Notes: generated from the letters alone by a model not told the origin. A stretch of DNA of 29,142 nt from DASUWK01 sp036378435 (GCA_036378435.1 DASUWK010000018.1:1-29142), one strand, 5' to 3'. Shown: positions 7,414 through 15,347, numbered from the stretch's first letter. Made by a program: numbers and translations.

Positions 7414-9047
7414 AGGGGGATGTTGCCGTGCTTGCGCGGCGGGAGGTCAGACACCTTGTTGAGGCAGAGATGCAGGCCGCGGACGAGCGCGCGGCGTGTC
7501 TCCCGCGGCTCGATCACGTCGTCCACGTAGCCGCGCTCTGCCGCCACGTAAGGGTTGGCGAACCGTTCCGTGTAATCGGCCACGAGCTCCTTCCGGCGCT
7601 CGTCCGGAGTGGAGCTGGCGGCGAGCTCCCGGCGATAGATGATGTTGACCGCGGCTTCCGGTCCCATCACCGCGATCTCCGCCGTCGGCCACGCCAGATT
7701 TAGATCGGCGCCCAGCTGCTTCGAGGACATCACGCAGTACGCGCCGCCGTAGTCCTTGCGCGTGATCACGGTCAGCTTCGGCACCGTGGCCTCCGCGTAC
7801 GCGTAGAGCAGCTTCGCGCCGTGCCGGATGATGCCGCCGTGCTCCTGGGCCGTCCCCGGTAGGTAGCCGGGCACGTCCACGAAGGAGACGAGCGGGATCC
7901 CGAAGGCGTCGCAGAAGCGGATGAAGCGCGCGGCCTTGACGGACGCGTCGATGTCGATCGCGCCCGCCAGCACCTTGGGCTGGTTGCCGACGACCCCGAC
8001 GACGTGGCCGTCCAGTCTGGCGAAGCCGACGATGATGTTCCGCGCGAAGAACGGCTGCACCTCCAGGAACTCGCCGTCGTCGAAGACGCGCGTCACCACG
8101 TCGCGCATGTCGTAGGGCAGGTTCGGCGACTCCGGGACGACGGTTTGAAGAGCGTTGTCCGCCCGCTCCGGGTCGTCCTTCGGCGGCCGGTATGGCGGCC
8201 CTTCCAGAGAGCTCGACGGCAGGTAGGACAGCAGGCGGCGCACGTCTTCGGCGCACTCCTTCTCGCCCTTCGAGAGGAAGTGCGCGACGCCGGAACGGGT
8301 GTTGTGCACCTCGCCGCCGCCCAGTTCGTCGAACGTGACCTGCTCGCCCGTGGTGACGCGAATCACCTCCGGGCCGGTGATGAACATGTAGCCGTGCCCG
8401 GCGACCACGAAGATGAAGTCGGTCAGCGCCGGCGAGTACACGGCTCCGCCCGTGGCGGGTCCGGCGATCACCGAGATCTGCGGGATCACGCCTGAAGCGC
8501 GGACGTTGCGGAAGAAGATGTTCGCGTAGCCGGCCAGCGCGACCACGCCTTCCTGGATGCGCGCGCCGCCCGAGTCGTTGATGCCGATGATGGGGATGCG
8601 GTCCCGGAGCGCGATCTCCTGGATCTTCACGATCTTCTCCGCCGTCACCTCTCCGAGCGAGCCGCCGAGCACAGTGGCGTCGTAGGCGTAGACGGCCACC
8701 GGACGGCTGTTGATGGTCCCAAATCCGATGACGACGCCGTCGCCGGCCACGCGGCGCTCCTCCATGCCGAAGCCGTGGGCGCGGTTCTGTGCGTAGAGGT
8801 CGAGCTCCTGGAAGGTGCCGGTGTCGAGGAGCATCTCGATCCGCTCCCGAGCGGTCGGCTTGCCTTGCTCACGCCGCTTCTTGACGGCGTCGCCGGCGAC
8901 GTTCAGCGAGTTGTAGCGGCGCTTCCGGTACTGGTTGATCTTCTGTTCGGACGCGGTCGGCGACCGCCGTTCGGGAGCTTCCGCCTCACCGACGTCGGGC
9001 GCCGTACGACGAATCGGCGAGAGCCTTCGCGAACGCTTTTCTGCCAT
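7410..9047 (-). CDS. Acyl-CoA carboxylase carboxyltransferase (beta) subunit
   Basis: A 545-residue protein of the PccB/AccD family, close to the usual 510-540 residues plus a basic N-terminal extension of about 35 residues. It transfers carboxyl from biotin to an acyl-CoA (propionyl-, acetyl- or methylcrotonyl-CoA). Visible signatures are the N-terminal crotonase half with INDSGGARIQEG and an oxyanion-hole glycine pair (AGPATGGAVY), and the C-terminal half with FVDVPGYLPGTAQEHGGIIRHGAKLLYAY and YGGAYCVMSSK. An aspartate occurs at the specificity position (KQLGADLNLAWP). ATG 9047 was preferred to ATG 9056 because TACCAT lies seven bases before it. No biotin carboxylase or BCCP gene is nearby, so its partner must lie elsewhere. 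Confidence 0.93.
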   Translation of the reverse strand: MAEKRSRRLSPIRRTAPDVGEAEAPERRSPTASEQKINQYRKRRYNSLNVAGDAVKKRREQGKPTARERIEMLLDTGTFQELDLYAQNRAHGFGMEERRVAGDGVVIGFGTINSRPVAVYAYDATVLGGSLGEVTAEKIVKIQEIALRDRIPIIGINDSGGARIQEGVVALAGYANIFFRNVRASGVIPQISVIAGPATGGAVYSPALTDFIFVVAGHGYMFITGPEVIRVTTGEQVTFDELGGGEVHNTRSGVAHFLSKGEKECAEDVRRLLSYLPSSSLEGPPYRPPKDDPERADNALQTVVPESPNLPYDMRDVVTRVFDDGEFLEVQPFFARNIIVGFARLDGHVVGVVGNQPKVLAGAIDIDASVKAARFIRFCDAFGIPLVSFVDVPGYLPGTAQEHGGIIRHGAKLLYAYAEATVPKLTVITRKDYGGAYCVMSSKQLGADLNLAWPTAEIAVMGPEAAVNIIYRRELAASSTPDERRKELVADYTERFANPYVAAERGYVDDVIEPRETRRALVRGLHLCLNKVSDLPPRKHGNIPL

Positions 9048-9054
9048 CTCGAGC

Positions 9055-9064
9055 ATGGTAGTTT
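9055..9064. promoter_or_regulatory. Divergent leaderless promoters sharing the TA of their -10 elements
   Basis: Minus-strand TACCAT (9055-9060) lies seven bases before ATG 9047; plus-strand TAGTTT (9059-9064) lies seven bases before ATG 9072. The two hexamers share the self-complementary TA at 9059-9060. The whole intergenic region is 24 bases. Confidence 0.55.
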
Positions 9065-9071
9065 CCGAGGC

Positions 9072-9788
9072 ATGGCGCTAAACGAAGAGGTCAGCTTCAC
9101 GTGGGTCGGTCACGGCACCTGGAAGGTCCGCAGCGCGCGTGGGAAGGAGATCCTCATCGATCCCTGGGTCATGCACAACCCGGCGGCCCCGGACAACCTC
9201 AAGCAGGTCGACCAGCTCGACCTGATGCTCATCACCCACGGCCACTACGACCACATCTACGACGCCGTCGAGATCGCCAAGCAGACCGGCTGCAAGGTGC
9301 ACGCCGTGTTCGAGACCGCGATGTGGATGAGCACCAAGGGCATCCAGAACCTCGACGGCGGCAACAAAGGTGGGACGCATGACCTGGACGGCATCAAGGT
9401 GACGCTCGTCCACGCCGATCACACCTGCGGCATCTCCGACCCGCCCGACCAGACCGCCAGCATCGTCTATGGCGGCGAGGCCTGCGGCCTCGTGATCGAG
9501 TTCGAGAACGGCTTCACCGTGTACTTCTCCGGCGACACCGACGTCTTCGGCGACATGCGCCTCATCGCCGAGCTGCACGACTTCGATACCGCCATCCTGC
9601 CGATCGACGGCATCTACAACATGGACCCGAAGCGGGCGGCCAAGGCCGCAGAGCTGCTCGGGGTCAAGACCGTGGTCCCGTCCCACTGGGGCCCGCACCT
9701 GGGCCAGACCGGGACGCCGGCCCAGCTGCAGCAGCTGGTCGGGAGCGGGGTACAGGTGCTGGACATCAAGCCCGGGGACACCGTCTAG
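9072..9788 (+). CDS. UPF0173-type metal-dependent hydrolase (metallo-beta-lactamase fold)
   Basis: A 238-residue protein. The metal-binding motif THGHYDH (His56, His58, Asp60, His61), HADHTCGI with a further histidine, SGDTD and a late PSHWGPH complete the metallo-beta-lactamase-fold ligand set. The short length and ILIDPW start match the UPF0173/YtkL family, whose substrates are not established. The ATG is set by the leaderless -10 at 9059-9064, shared with the divergent carboxyltransferase gene, so the two are probably expressed together. A 22-base perfect palindrome follows 14 bases after the stop. Confidence 0.88.
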   Translation: MALNEEVSFTWVGHGTWKVRSARGKEILIDPWVMHNPAAPDNLKQVDQLDLMLITHGHYDHIYDAVEIAKQTGCKVHAVFETAMWMSTKGIQNLDGGNKGGTHDLDGIKVTLVHADHTCGISDPPDQTASIVYGGEACGLVIEFENGFTVYFSGDTDVFGDMRLIAELHDFDTAILPIDGIYNMDPKRAAKAAELLGVKTVVPSHWGPHLGQTGTPAQLQQLVGSGVQVLDIKPGDTV

Positions 9789-9863
9789 GCGCGCCACTGC
9801 CTGCCCATCCGCCGGCGGATGGGCCGAATGTTGGTCATTGAGCGCGCCATTTGCCGGCGGATG
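9789..9863. repeat. Degenerate tandem duplication between UPF0173 and vWA genes
   Basis: GCGCGCCA occurs at 9789-9796 and 9842-9849, and GCCGGCGGATG at 9811-9821 and 9853-9863; each copy is followed by a CGAATG or CGAAATG sequence. The copies differ in the spacing between the blocks (14 against 3 bases), as if a short unit was duplicated and then altered. Confidence 0.5.
9803..9824. repeat. 22-base perfect palindrome, possible weak terminator
   Basis: Bases 9803-9824 are exactly self-complementary (centre GCC/GGC). As RNA this would form a strong GC hairpin 14 bases after the UPF0173 stop, but no U-run follows, so it is not a typical intrinsic terminator. It may be a dimer-binding site instead. 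Confidence 0.45.
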
Positions 9864-9879
9864 TGTCGAAATGGAGGCA

Positions 9880-9885
9880 CATAAT
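9880..9885 (+). promoter_or_regulatory. Leaderless -10 element for vWA gene
   Basis: CATAAT, six bases before the ATG at 9892. It supports that ATG over in-frame candidates upstream, which fall inside the repeat region. Confidence 0.6.
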
Positions 9886-9891
9886 CCTGGG

Positions 9892-11871
9892 ATGGCGGGG
9901 AATTCGTTCCGCTACTCGGCGTGGGACGGCACTCAGAACCTGGACCTGCCGGACGCCGACGAGGTCCTGGACGCGATCTCCGACGACCTGATGAACTACG
10001 GCGACCTGCAGGCCGCGCTGCAGCGCCTCTTCCGCTGGGGCAGCGACGGGATGGACGGCCTCGACCAGCTTCTGCGCCAGCTCCGGGAGCAGCGGGAGCG
10101 CGAGCTGGCCCGCTACGACCTCGACAGCGCCGTTGAGGATGTGCGCCGCCAGGTGCAGGACGTCATCGACACCGAGCGCGTCGGGATGGACCAGCGCGTC
10201 GAGTCGGCGCCGGAGGGCACGCCGCGCAACGTGGTGGAGAAGATGGCGCGCCAGCGCCGCGACCAGCTGGACCGGCTGCCCGACGACCTTGGCGGTCGCG
10301 TCAAGGGGCTGCGCGACTACGACTTCATGGACGACGACGCGCGGCAGAAATTCCAGGACCTGCTGGAGAAGCTGCAAAAGCAGATGGTCGACCAGATGTT
10401 CCAAGGCATGAAGCAGGGCATCGAGGCGATGAAGGGGCAGGACCTGTCGCGCGTCCGCGAAATGGTCCGCGAGCTGAACAAGATGCTCGAGCAACGCATG
10501 CGCGGCGAGCAGCCCGATTTCAAGGGCTTCATGGATCGCTTCGGCGACATGTTCCCGCCCGGCATCGAGAACTTCGACCAGCTGATGGAGCACCTGCAGC
10601 GGCAGATGGCGCAGATGCAGTCGCTGATGCAATCGCTGTCACCGGAGGCGCGCGACGAGCTGCGTCAGCTGATGGACGAGCTGCTTCAGGACGACTCGCT
10701 GCGCCTCGACCTCATGCGTCTCGGCTCGCTCATGAACTCGTTCATGCCACCGAGCGAGCTCAGCGAGCGCTACCCGTTCTTCGGCGACGACCCGCTGTCG
10801 ATGCAGGAGGCGATGGGCCTGATGGACCGGCTGCAGCGCATGGACCGGCTCGAGTCGCAGCTGGAGCGCGGCAGCTTCAGGCTTGACGACGTGGATCGGG
10901 GCCTGGCCCAGGAGCTCCTCGGACCGCAGGCGGCACAGTCGCTGGACCAGCTGAACCGGGTGTCGGAGATCCTCGAGAAGGCGGGCTACATCGAAAAGAA
11001 GGACCGCCGGCTCGAGCTGACGCCCCGCGGCATGCGGCGCATCGGTCAGTCCGCGCTGCGCGACATCTTCATGCAGCTAAAGCGGGCGCGGATCGGACAG
11101 CACCGGCTCGACCACGCCGGACAGGGCGTCGACCCCGGCGACGAGCTGAAGCGCTACGAGTTCGGCGACCCGTTCCTGATCGATCTCAAGGAGACGCTGT
11201 TCGAATCACTCGAGCGCGAGGGACGCGGCGTGCCGGTGCACATCGAGCCCTCGGACTTCACAGTGCGCCGCACCGAGCACTCGACCGAATCGGCGACGGT
11301 GCTGATGATCGACATGAGCCGCTCCATGTTCTTGCGCGGCTGCTTTCTCGCCGCCAAGAAGGTCGCCATCGCGCTGGACAGCCTGATCCGCAGCCAGTTC
11401 CCGCGCGACTCTCTCTATGTGGTCGGCTTCTCGAACCACGCGGTCGAGCTCAAACCGCACTCGCTGCCCCAGATCACGCTCAACGATTATGTGTACGGCA
11501 CGAACATGCAGCACGGGTTCCAGCTCGCCCGGTCGCTGCTGGCGCGGCACCGCGGCAACCGGCAGGTGATCATGGTCACCGACGGCGAGCCGACAGCCCA
11601 CCTCGACAACGGCCGCGTCTACTTCGCCTACCCGCCGACGTACCGCACGATCCAGGAGACCCTTAAAGAGGTGCGCCGCTGCACGCGCGATCGCATCGTG
11701 ATCAACACCTTCATGCTCGAGCGCGGCCCTTATCTGACCGAGTTCGTCAATGAGATGACGAAGATCAACCGCGGCCGCGCGTTCTTCGTATCGCCGGAGC
11801 GGCTCGGCGAGTACATCCTGGTCGACTACGTGAGCGGCAAGCAGCGCCGGTCCTCGAAGCGCCCGGCTTGA
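9892..11871 (+). CDS. vWA-domain protein, COG4867-like
   Basis: A 659-residue cytoplasmic protein without signal peptide or membrane helix. Residues about 1-370 are highly charged, methionine- and glutamine-rich and helical, with coiled-coil-like repeats (MVDQMFQGMKQGIEAMKGQ and LMEHLQRQMAQMQSLMQSL). A short winged-helix-like stretch follows (EILEKAGYIEKKDRRLELTPRG). The C-terminal third is a von Willebrand A domain with an intact MIDAS: DMSRS from Asp474, a threonine in YGTN, and VTDGEP. In Actinomycetota such proteins usually neighbour a MoxR- or magnesium-chelatase-like AAA+ ATPase; none is present here. Likely role: metal-dependent binding partner of an AAA+ machine acting on an unknown target. 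Its stop overlaps the next start as TTGA, indicating translational coupling to the SDR gene. Confidence 0.85.
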   Translation: MAGNSFRYSAWDGTQNLDLPDADEVLDAISDDLMNYGDLQAALQRLFRWGSDGMDGLDQLLRQLREQRERELARYDLDSAVEDVRRQVQDVIDTERVGMDQRVESAPEGTPRNVVEKMARQRRDQLDRLPDDLGGRVKGLRDYDFMDDDARQKFQDLLEKLQKQMVDQMFQGMKQGIEAMKGQDLSRVREMVRELNKMLEQRMRGEQPDFKGFMDRFGDMFPPGIENFDQLMEHLQRQMAQMQSLMQSLSPEARDELRQLMDELLQDDSLRLDLMRLGSLMNSFMPPSELSERYPFFGDDPLSMQEAMGLMDRLQRMDRLESQLERGSFRLDDVDRGLAQELLGPQAAQSLDQLNRVSEILEKAGYIEKKDRRLELTPRGMRRIGQSALRDIFMQLKRARIGQHRLDHAGQGVDPGDELKRYEFGDPFLIDLKETLFESLEREGRGVPVHIEPSDFTVRRTEHSTESATVLMIDMSRSMFLRGCFLAAKKVAIALDSLIRSQFPRDSLYVVGFSNHAVELKPHSLPQITLNDYVYGTNMQHGFQLARSLLARHRGNRQVIMVTDGEPTAHLDNGRVYFAYPPTYRTIQETLKEVRRCTRDRIVINTFMLERGPYLTEFVNEMTKINRGRAFFVSPERLGEYILVDYVSGKQRRSSKRPA

Positions 11872-12695
11872 GAGAGCTTCCGGGCAAGGTCGCCGTCGTC
11901 ACCGGCGCGGCGAGCGGCATCGGCCTGGCGATGACTCAGGCGTTCCTGGCCGAGGGCATGAAGGTCGCCATGGCGGATGTCGATCCGGTCGCGTTGGACG
12001 AGGCGGCGGGCCACTTGGCGGCCGGCGGGGCCGACGTCCTCCCGGTCGTTACCGACGTCCGTGACGACGGTGCTGTCGAGAGCCTGGCCGAAGCCGTGTA
12101 CGAGCGGTACGGCGCCGCCCACGTCCTCTGCAACAACGCCGGCGTGTCGGCCGCCGCGGCGCCTTGGGAGCTCACGGCCGGCGAATGGAAGTGGGTGCTC
12201 GACGTCAACCTCTGGGGAGTGATCAACGGCACCCGGGCCTTCGTACCGCGCATGATCGAGCAGGGTGAGGGCCACGTCGTGAACACCGCCTCCCTGGCGG
12301 GCCTCATCACCGGCATCCTCTCGGCCTACAGCGTGAGCAAGCACGCCGTCGTCGCCCTCTCGGAGTCGACCTATCTCTCGCTGCGCCTCGCCGGCCACCC
12401 GATCGGCGTATCCGTTCTCTGCCCCGGCTTCGTGAAGACACGAATCTGGGAGTCGGAGCGGAACCGGCCCGCGGACATCCAGCCGGACCGCGAGTCCGAC
12501 GGGCTGCTGCACGAGGCGGGCAGGGCGCTGGTGCAGGGCGGCATCGACCCGGCCGAAGTCGGCGCCGCGGTCGTGGACGCGATCAAGGACGACCGGTTCT
12601 ACATCCTCACGCATCCCGGCTCAGAGGGCGCGGTGGAGGTCCGGCTGCGCGACATCTTGGAAGGCCGGCCGCCGACTCCGCCCGCCATTCTCTGA
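11868..12695 (+). CDS. Short-chain dehydrogenase/reductase coupled to vWA gene
   Basis: A 275-residue classical SDR: TGAASGIG near residue 12, an acidic residue after beta-2 (MADVDP) that favours NAD(H), NNAG, NTAS with the catalytic serine, and YSVSK with the catalytic tyrosine and lysine. The C-terminal extension includes a segment seen in related broad-substrate SDRs (RIWESERNRP). The TTG start at 11868 overlaps the vWA stop codon (TTGA); no other start precedes the conserved N-terminus ELPGKVAVVTGA. Substrate unknown. It shares no obvious pathway with the vWA protein, so the coupling is notable. Confidence 0.9.
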   Translation: MRELPGKVAVVTGAASGIGLAMTQAFLAEGMKVAMADVDPVALDEAAGHLAAGGADVLPVVTDVRDDGAVESLAEAVYERYGAAHVLCNNAGVSAAAAPWELTAGEWKWVLDVNLWGVINGTRAFVPRMIEQGEGHVVNTASLAGLITGILSAYSVSKHAVVALSESTYLSLRLAGHPIGVSVLCPGFVKTRIWESERNRPADIQPDRESDGLLHEAGRALVQGGIDPAEVGAAVVDAIKDDRFYILTHPGSEGAVEVRLRDILEGRPPTPPAIL

Positions 12696-12717
12696 CTCTC
12701 GGCTCGACCGGCGCGCC

Positions 12718-12734
12718 AGTACCATGTAGTACCA
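12718..12734 (+). promoter_or_regulatory. Promoter region of pckA with two AGTACCA repeats
   Basis: AGTACCA occurs at 12718-12724 and 12728-12734, exactly ten bases apart, directly before GTG 12735. The first copy contains a -10-like TACCAT (12720-12725), nine bases before the start codon, so transcription would begin very near it. Confidence 0.4.
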
Positions 12735-14300
12735 GTGCAGCTCCAAGAGCGACCGGTCCTCGATCACCTCGGCGTGGGCTCCGCCTTCAACACCTGGCAC
12801 AACCTTCCCCCCGCTGAGCTCTACGAGCACGCGATCAGGGGCGAGGAGGGCACCCTCGTATCAACCGGCGCCCTCACGGCTGAGACGGGCCAGCACACGG
12901 GCCGCTCACCGAAGGACAAGTTCCTGGTGCGCGAGCCGAGCAGCGAATCCGCCATCTGGTGGAAGGGCGGCAACCGTCCGATCGAGCCGGACAAGTTCGA
13001 CGCCCTGCTCGACCGCATGGTGCGGTTCTGCGAAGCACACCCGGTCTATGTGAAGGATGTGTTCGCGTGCGCCGACCCTGAGCACCGGCTGCGCGTTCGG
13101 GTCGTCACCGAGTACGCCTGGCACAGCCTTTTCGTGCACAACCTTTTCATCAGGCCGAAGCCGGGCGAGCTCGACGGTTTCGCGCCGGACTTCACAGTGA
13201 TGTCGCTGCCCTCCGTCAAGGCGGACCCGGCAGTGCACGGCACCCGGTCCGAGACGTTCATCCTCGTCAACTTCGGGCGCCGGATGGTGATCATCGGCGG
13301 CACCCGCTATGCGGGCGAGATCAAGAAGTCGGTGTTCACCGCGCTCAACTTCCTGCTGCCGGGCGCGGGCGTCATGCCGATGCATTGCTCGGCCAACTAC
13401 GGCGAGAACGGCAACGTCGCACTGTTCTTCGGATTGAGCGGCACCGGTAAGACGACGCTGTCATCCGATCCGACTCGCCGCCTGGTCGGCGACGACGAGC
13501 ACGGCTGGGGCGGCAACGGCGTCTTCAACTTCGAAGGTGGGTGCTACGCGAAGACGATCCGGATCTCGCAGGAAGCTGAGCCCGAGATCTACGCGGCCAC
13601 GAACAGCTTCGGGACCATCCTCGAGAACGTCGCCTTCGACCCCACCACGCGCGTCCCGGATTATGACGACGAGTCGAAGACCGAGAACACGCGCTCGGCT
13701 TATCCGATCGAGCTGATCCCGAACGCCGACCCGGGCGGGGTCGCGGGGCATCCCGACAACGTGCTCTTCCTCTCCGCCGACGCTTTCGGCGTCCTGCCGC
13801 CGATCTCGCGGCTCGACGCCGACCAGATTCGCTACTTCTTCCTGTCCGGTTACACGGCGAAGGTGGCCGGCACCGAAAGAGGCGTCACCGAGCCTGAGCC
13901 GACCTTCAGCACCTGCTTCGCGGCGCCGTTCCTGGCCCGCGACCCGCAGACGTACGCGGACATGCTCGTGGAGCGTGTGCAGCGCCACGACGCGCACGTC
14001 TGGATGGTGAACACGGGCTGGACCGGCGGGCCGTACGGCGTCGGCAAGCGGATATCGATCGCGCACACGCGCGCGATCGTGCGAGCGGTCGTCGAGAACA
14101 CGCTGCGCGACGTCGAGATGCGCAAGGAGCCGATCTTCGGGCTGGACGTGCCGGTCACGGTGCCCGGGGTGCCGGACGAGGTGCTCGACCCGCGCGCGAC
14201 CTGGCCCGACGCGAACCAATACGACGCGCAGGCGAGGCGCCTCAAGGGGATGTTCGAGGAGAATTTCCAGCACCTCGACGAGGGGTCGGAAGCCGGCTGA
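12735..14300 (+). CDS. pckA: ATP-type phosphoenolpyruvate carboxykinase
   Basis: A 521-residue enzyme, the usual size for the ATP-dependent form. It converts oxaloacetate and ATP to phosphoenolpyruvate, CO2 and ADP, the entry step of gluconeogenesis. Motifs are TGRSPKDKFLV near residue 55, the RYAGEIKKSVF substrate and metal region, the kinase-1a P-loop GLSGTGKTTL near residue 235, the following LVGDDEHGWG metal site, and NTGWTGGPYGVGKR near the C-terminus. The GTG start is taken because the family N-terminus begins just after it. Its last codon overlaps the next gene as CTGA, so the SLOG and MoaD-MoaE genes are probably in the same operon. Confidence 0.96.
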   Translation: MQLQERPVLDHLGVGSAFNTWHNLPPAELYEHAIRGEEGTLVSTGALTAETGQHTGRSPKDKFLVREPSSESAIWWKGGNRPIEPDKFDALLDRMVRFCEAHPVYVKDVFACADPEHRLRVRVVTEYAWHSLFVHNLFIRPKPGELDGFAPDFTVMSLPSVKADPAVHGTRSETFILVNFGRRMVIIGGTRYAGEIKKSVFTALNFLLPGAGVMPMHCSANYGENGNVALFFGLSGTGKTTLSSDPTRRLVGDDEHGWGGNGVFNFEGGCYAKTIRISQEAEPEIYAATNSFGTILENVAFDPTTRVPDYDDESKTENTRSAYPIELIPNADPGGVAGHPDNVLFLSADAFGVLPPISRLDADQIRYFFLSGYTAKVAGTERGVTEPEPTFSTCFAAPFLARDPQTYADMLVERVQRHDAHVWMVNTGWTGGPYGVGKRISIAHTRAIVRAVVENTLRDVEMRKEPIFGLDVPVTVPGVPDEVLDPRATWPDANQYDAQARRLKGMFEENFQHLDEGSEAG

Positions 14301-14644
14301 GGCTAGCCGTCATCGGGAGCCGCCGCTTCCCCGACCTCGCTCGAGTCGACGCGTACGTGCGCTCGCTGCCCAAGGACTGCAGCCTCGTCACGGGGAGCGC
14401 CAGCGGCGTGGACGCGGCGGCCACCAAGGCCGCCCGCGAGTCGGGATTGCCGGTGATCCGCGTCGCCGCCTCCTTCGAGGAGGCGAAGGACGCGAGGGCC
14501 TCGGCGGAACGCAACCAGCGGCTCATCGACCAGGCCGATGCGCTGGTCGCCTTCTGGGATGGCCAGTCGCAGGGCACGCGGATGACGATCGAGCGGGCCC
14601 TAGACTCGGGCAAAGAGGTGCACGTGTTCACGGCGGAGGCGTGA
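14297..14644 (+). CDS. SLOG-superfamily protein (DUF2493/YspA-like), apparent CTG start
   Basis: About 115 residues. The nucleotide-binding SLOG fold is recognisable from an N-terminal RLAVIGSRRFPD, then TGSASGVDAAATKAARESG, the AERNQRLIDQADALVAF segment, and WDGQSQGTRMTIE. Starting at the first GTG (14357) would delete the whole first beta strand and the GSRxF loop, so the start is placed at CTG 14297, which overlaps the pckA stop as CTGA. No ATG, GTG or TTG lies in between. SLOG proteins bind or process nucleotide-derived ligands; members of this subfamily are often linked to phage or stress functions, but here it sits between pckA and a molybdopterin gene. Exact role unknown. Confidence 0.8.
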   Translation: MRLAVIGSRRFPDLARVDAYVRSLPKDCSLVTGSASGVDAAATKAARESGLPVIRVAASFEEAKDARASAERNQRLIDQADALVAFWDGQSQGTRMTIERALDSGKEVHVFTAEA

Positions 14645-15333
14645 TGACCGCGGCTCGCGTACGGGTCCGGCTCTTCGCGCGGCTGCGTGAGCAGGCCGGT
14701 CAAGCCTGGTTGGACCTCGAGCTGCCAGAGGGGTCGACGGCCGGGGACGCACTGGCCGAGGTGGGCCGTCGGTATCCCGATCTCGACCTCGATCCAGGGC
14801 GATTGCGCGCCGCGGTCAACGAGGAGCTGGTCGCGTGGAGCGCGGTGGTCGGCGACCAGGACGAGCTGGCGCTGATACCCCCGGTGAGCGGCGGCGCCGG
14901 CGTTGCCGTCCTGATCGAGATCGGCACGGAGCCGCTCGACGCGCGCCGGCTGGAGGCCGCGGTGACCCATCCCGGGGCGGGCGGAATCTGCACCTTCACC
15001 GGGGTGGTCAGGGACAACGCGCGCGGCCGCTCGGTCACGCACCTCGAGTACGAGGCTTTCGCGGAGATGGCAAAGCGCGAGATGCAGAAGATCGCGGACG
15101 AGATCGCCGAGCGCTGGCCCGAGGCTCGCGTGGCGATGGCCCACCGGACCGGGCGGCTCGACATCGGCGAGGCGTCGGTCGTCGTCTCCGCATCCTGCCC
15201 GCACCGGGCCGAGGCTTTCGAAGCCTGCCGCTGGGGCATCGACCGCCTGAAAGAGAGCGTGCCGATCTGGAAGAAGGAGTTCGCCAGCGATGGCGAGGTC
15301 TGGATCGAGGGCGCCGAAGCTCGTCGGGCATAG
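14644..15333 (+). CDS. moaX: Molybdopterin synthase, MoaD-MoaE fusion
   Basis: A 229-residue fusion. Residues 1-84 are a ubiquitin-like MoaD (VRVRLFARLREQAG ... LIPPVSGG) ending in the sulfur-carrier Gly83-Gly84. Residues about 88-229 are MoaE, with FTGVVRDN, the HRTGRLDIGE loop and the catalytic lysine region KESVPIWKKE. Together they insert two sulfurs into precursor Z to form molybdopterin. In a separate MoaD the Gly-Gly must be a free C-terminus; the known mycobacterial MoaX fusion is cleaved at this place, and cleavage is likely required here too (inference). ATG 14644 overlaps the preceding stop as TGATG; a GTG at 14641 is an alternative. No other moa genes are in the window. Confidence 0.93.
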   Translation: MTAARVRVRLFARLREQAGQAWLDLELPEGSTAGDALAEVGRRYPDLDLDPGRLRAAVNEELVAWSAVVGDQDELALIPPVSGGAGVAVLIEIGTEPLDARRLEAAVTHPGAGGICTFTGVVRDNARGRSVTHLEYEAFAEMAKREMQKIADEIAERWPEARVAMAHRTGRLDIGEASVVVSASCPHRAEAFEACRWGIDRLKESVPIWKKEFASDGEVWIEGAEARRA

Positions 15334-15336
15334 ACT
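15331..15336 (+). promoter_or_regulatory. Possible -10 for clpP
   Basis: TAGACT, 11 bases before the ATG at 15348, overlapping the moaX stop codon. It would give a leader of about five bases. Weak; clpP may instead be read from the upstream operon. Confidence 0.35.
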
Positions 15337-15347
15337 TCCGAGGCGCC

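Noticed and set aside
9803..9824. Rho-independent terminator
   Set aside because: The hairpin is strong, but the following bases (CGAATGTTGG) contain no U-run. Kept only as a palindrome.
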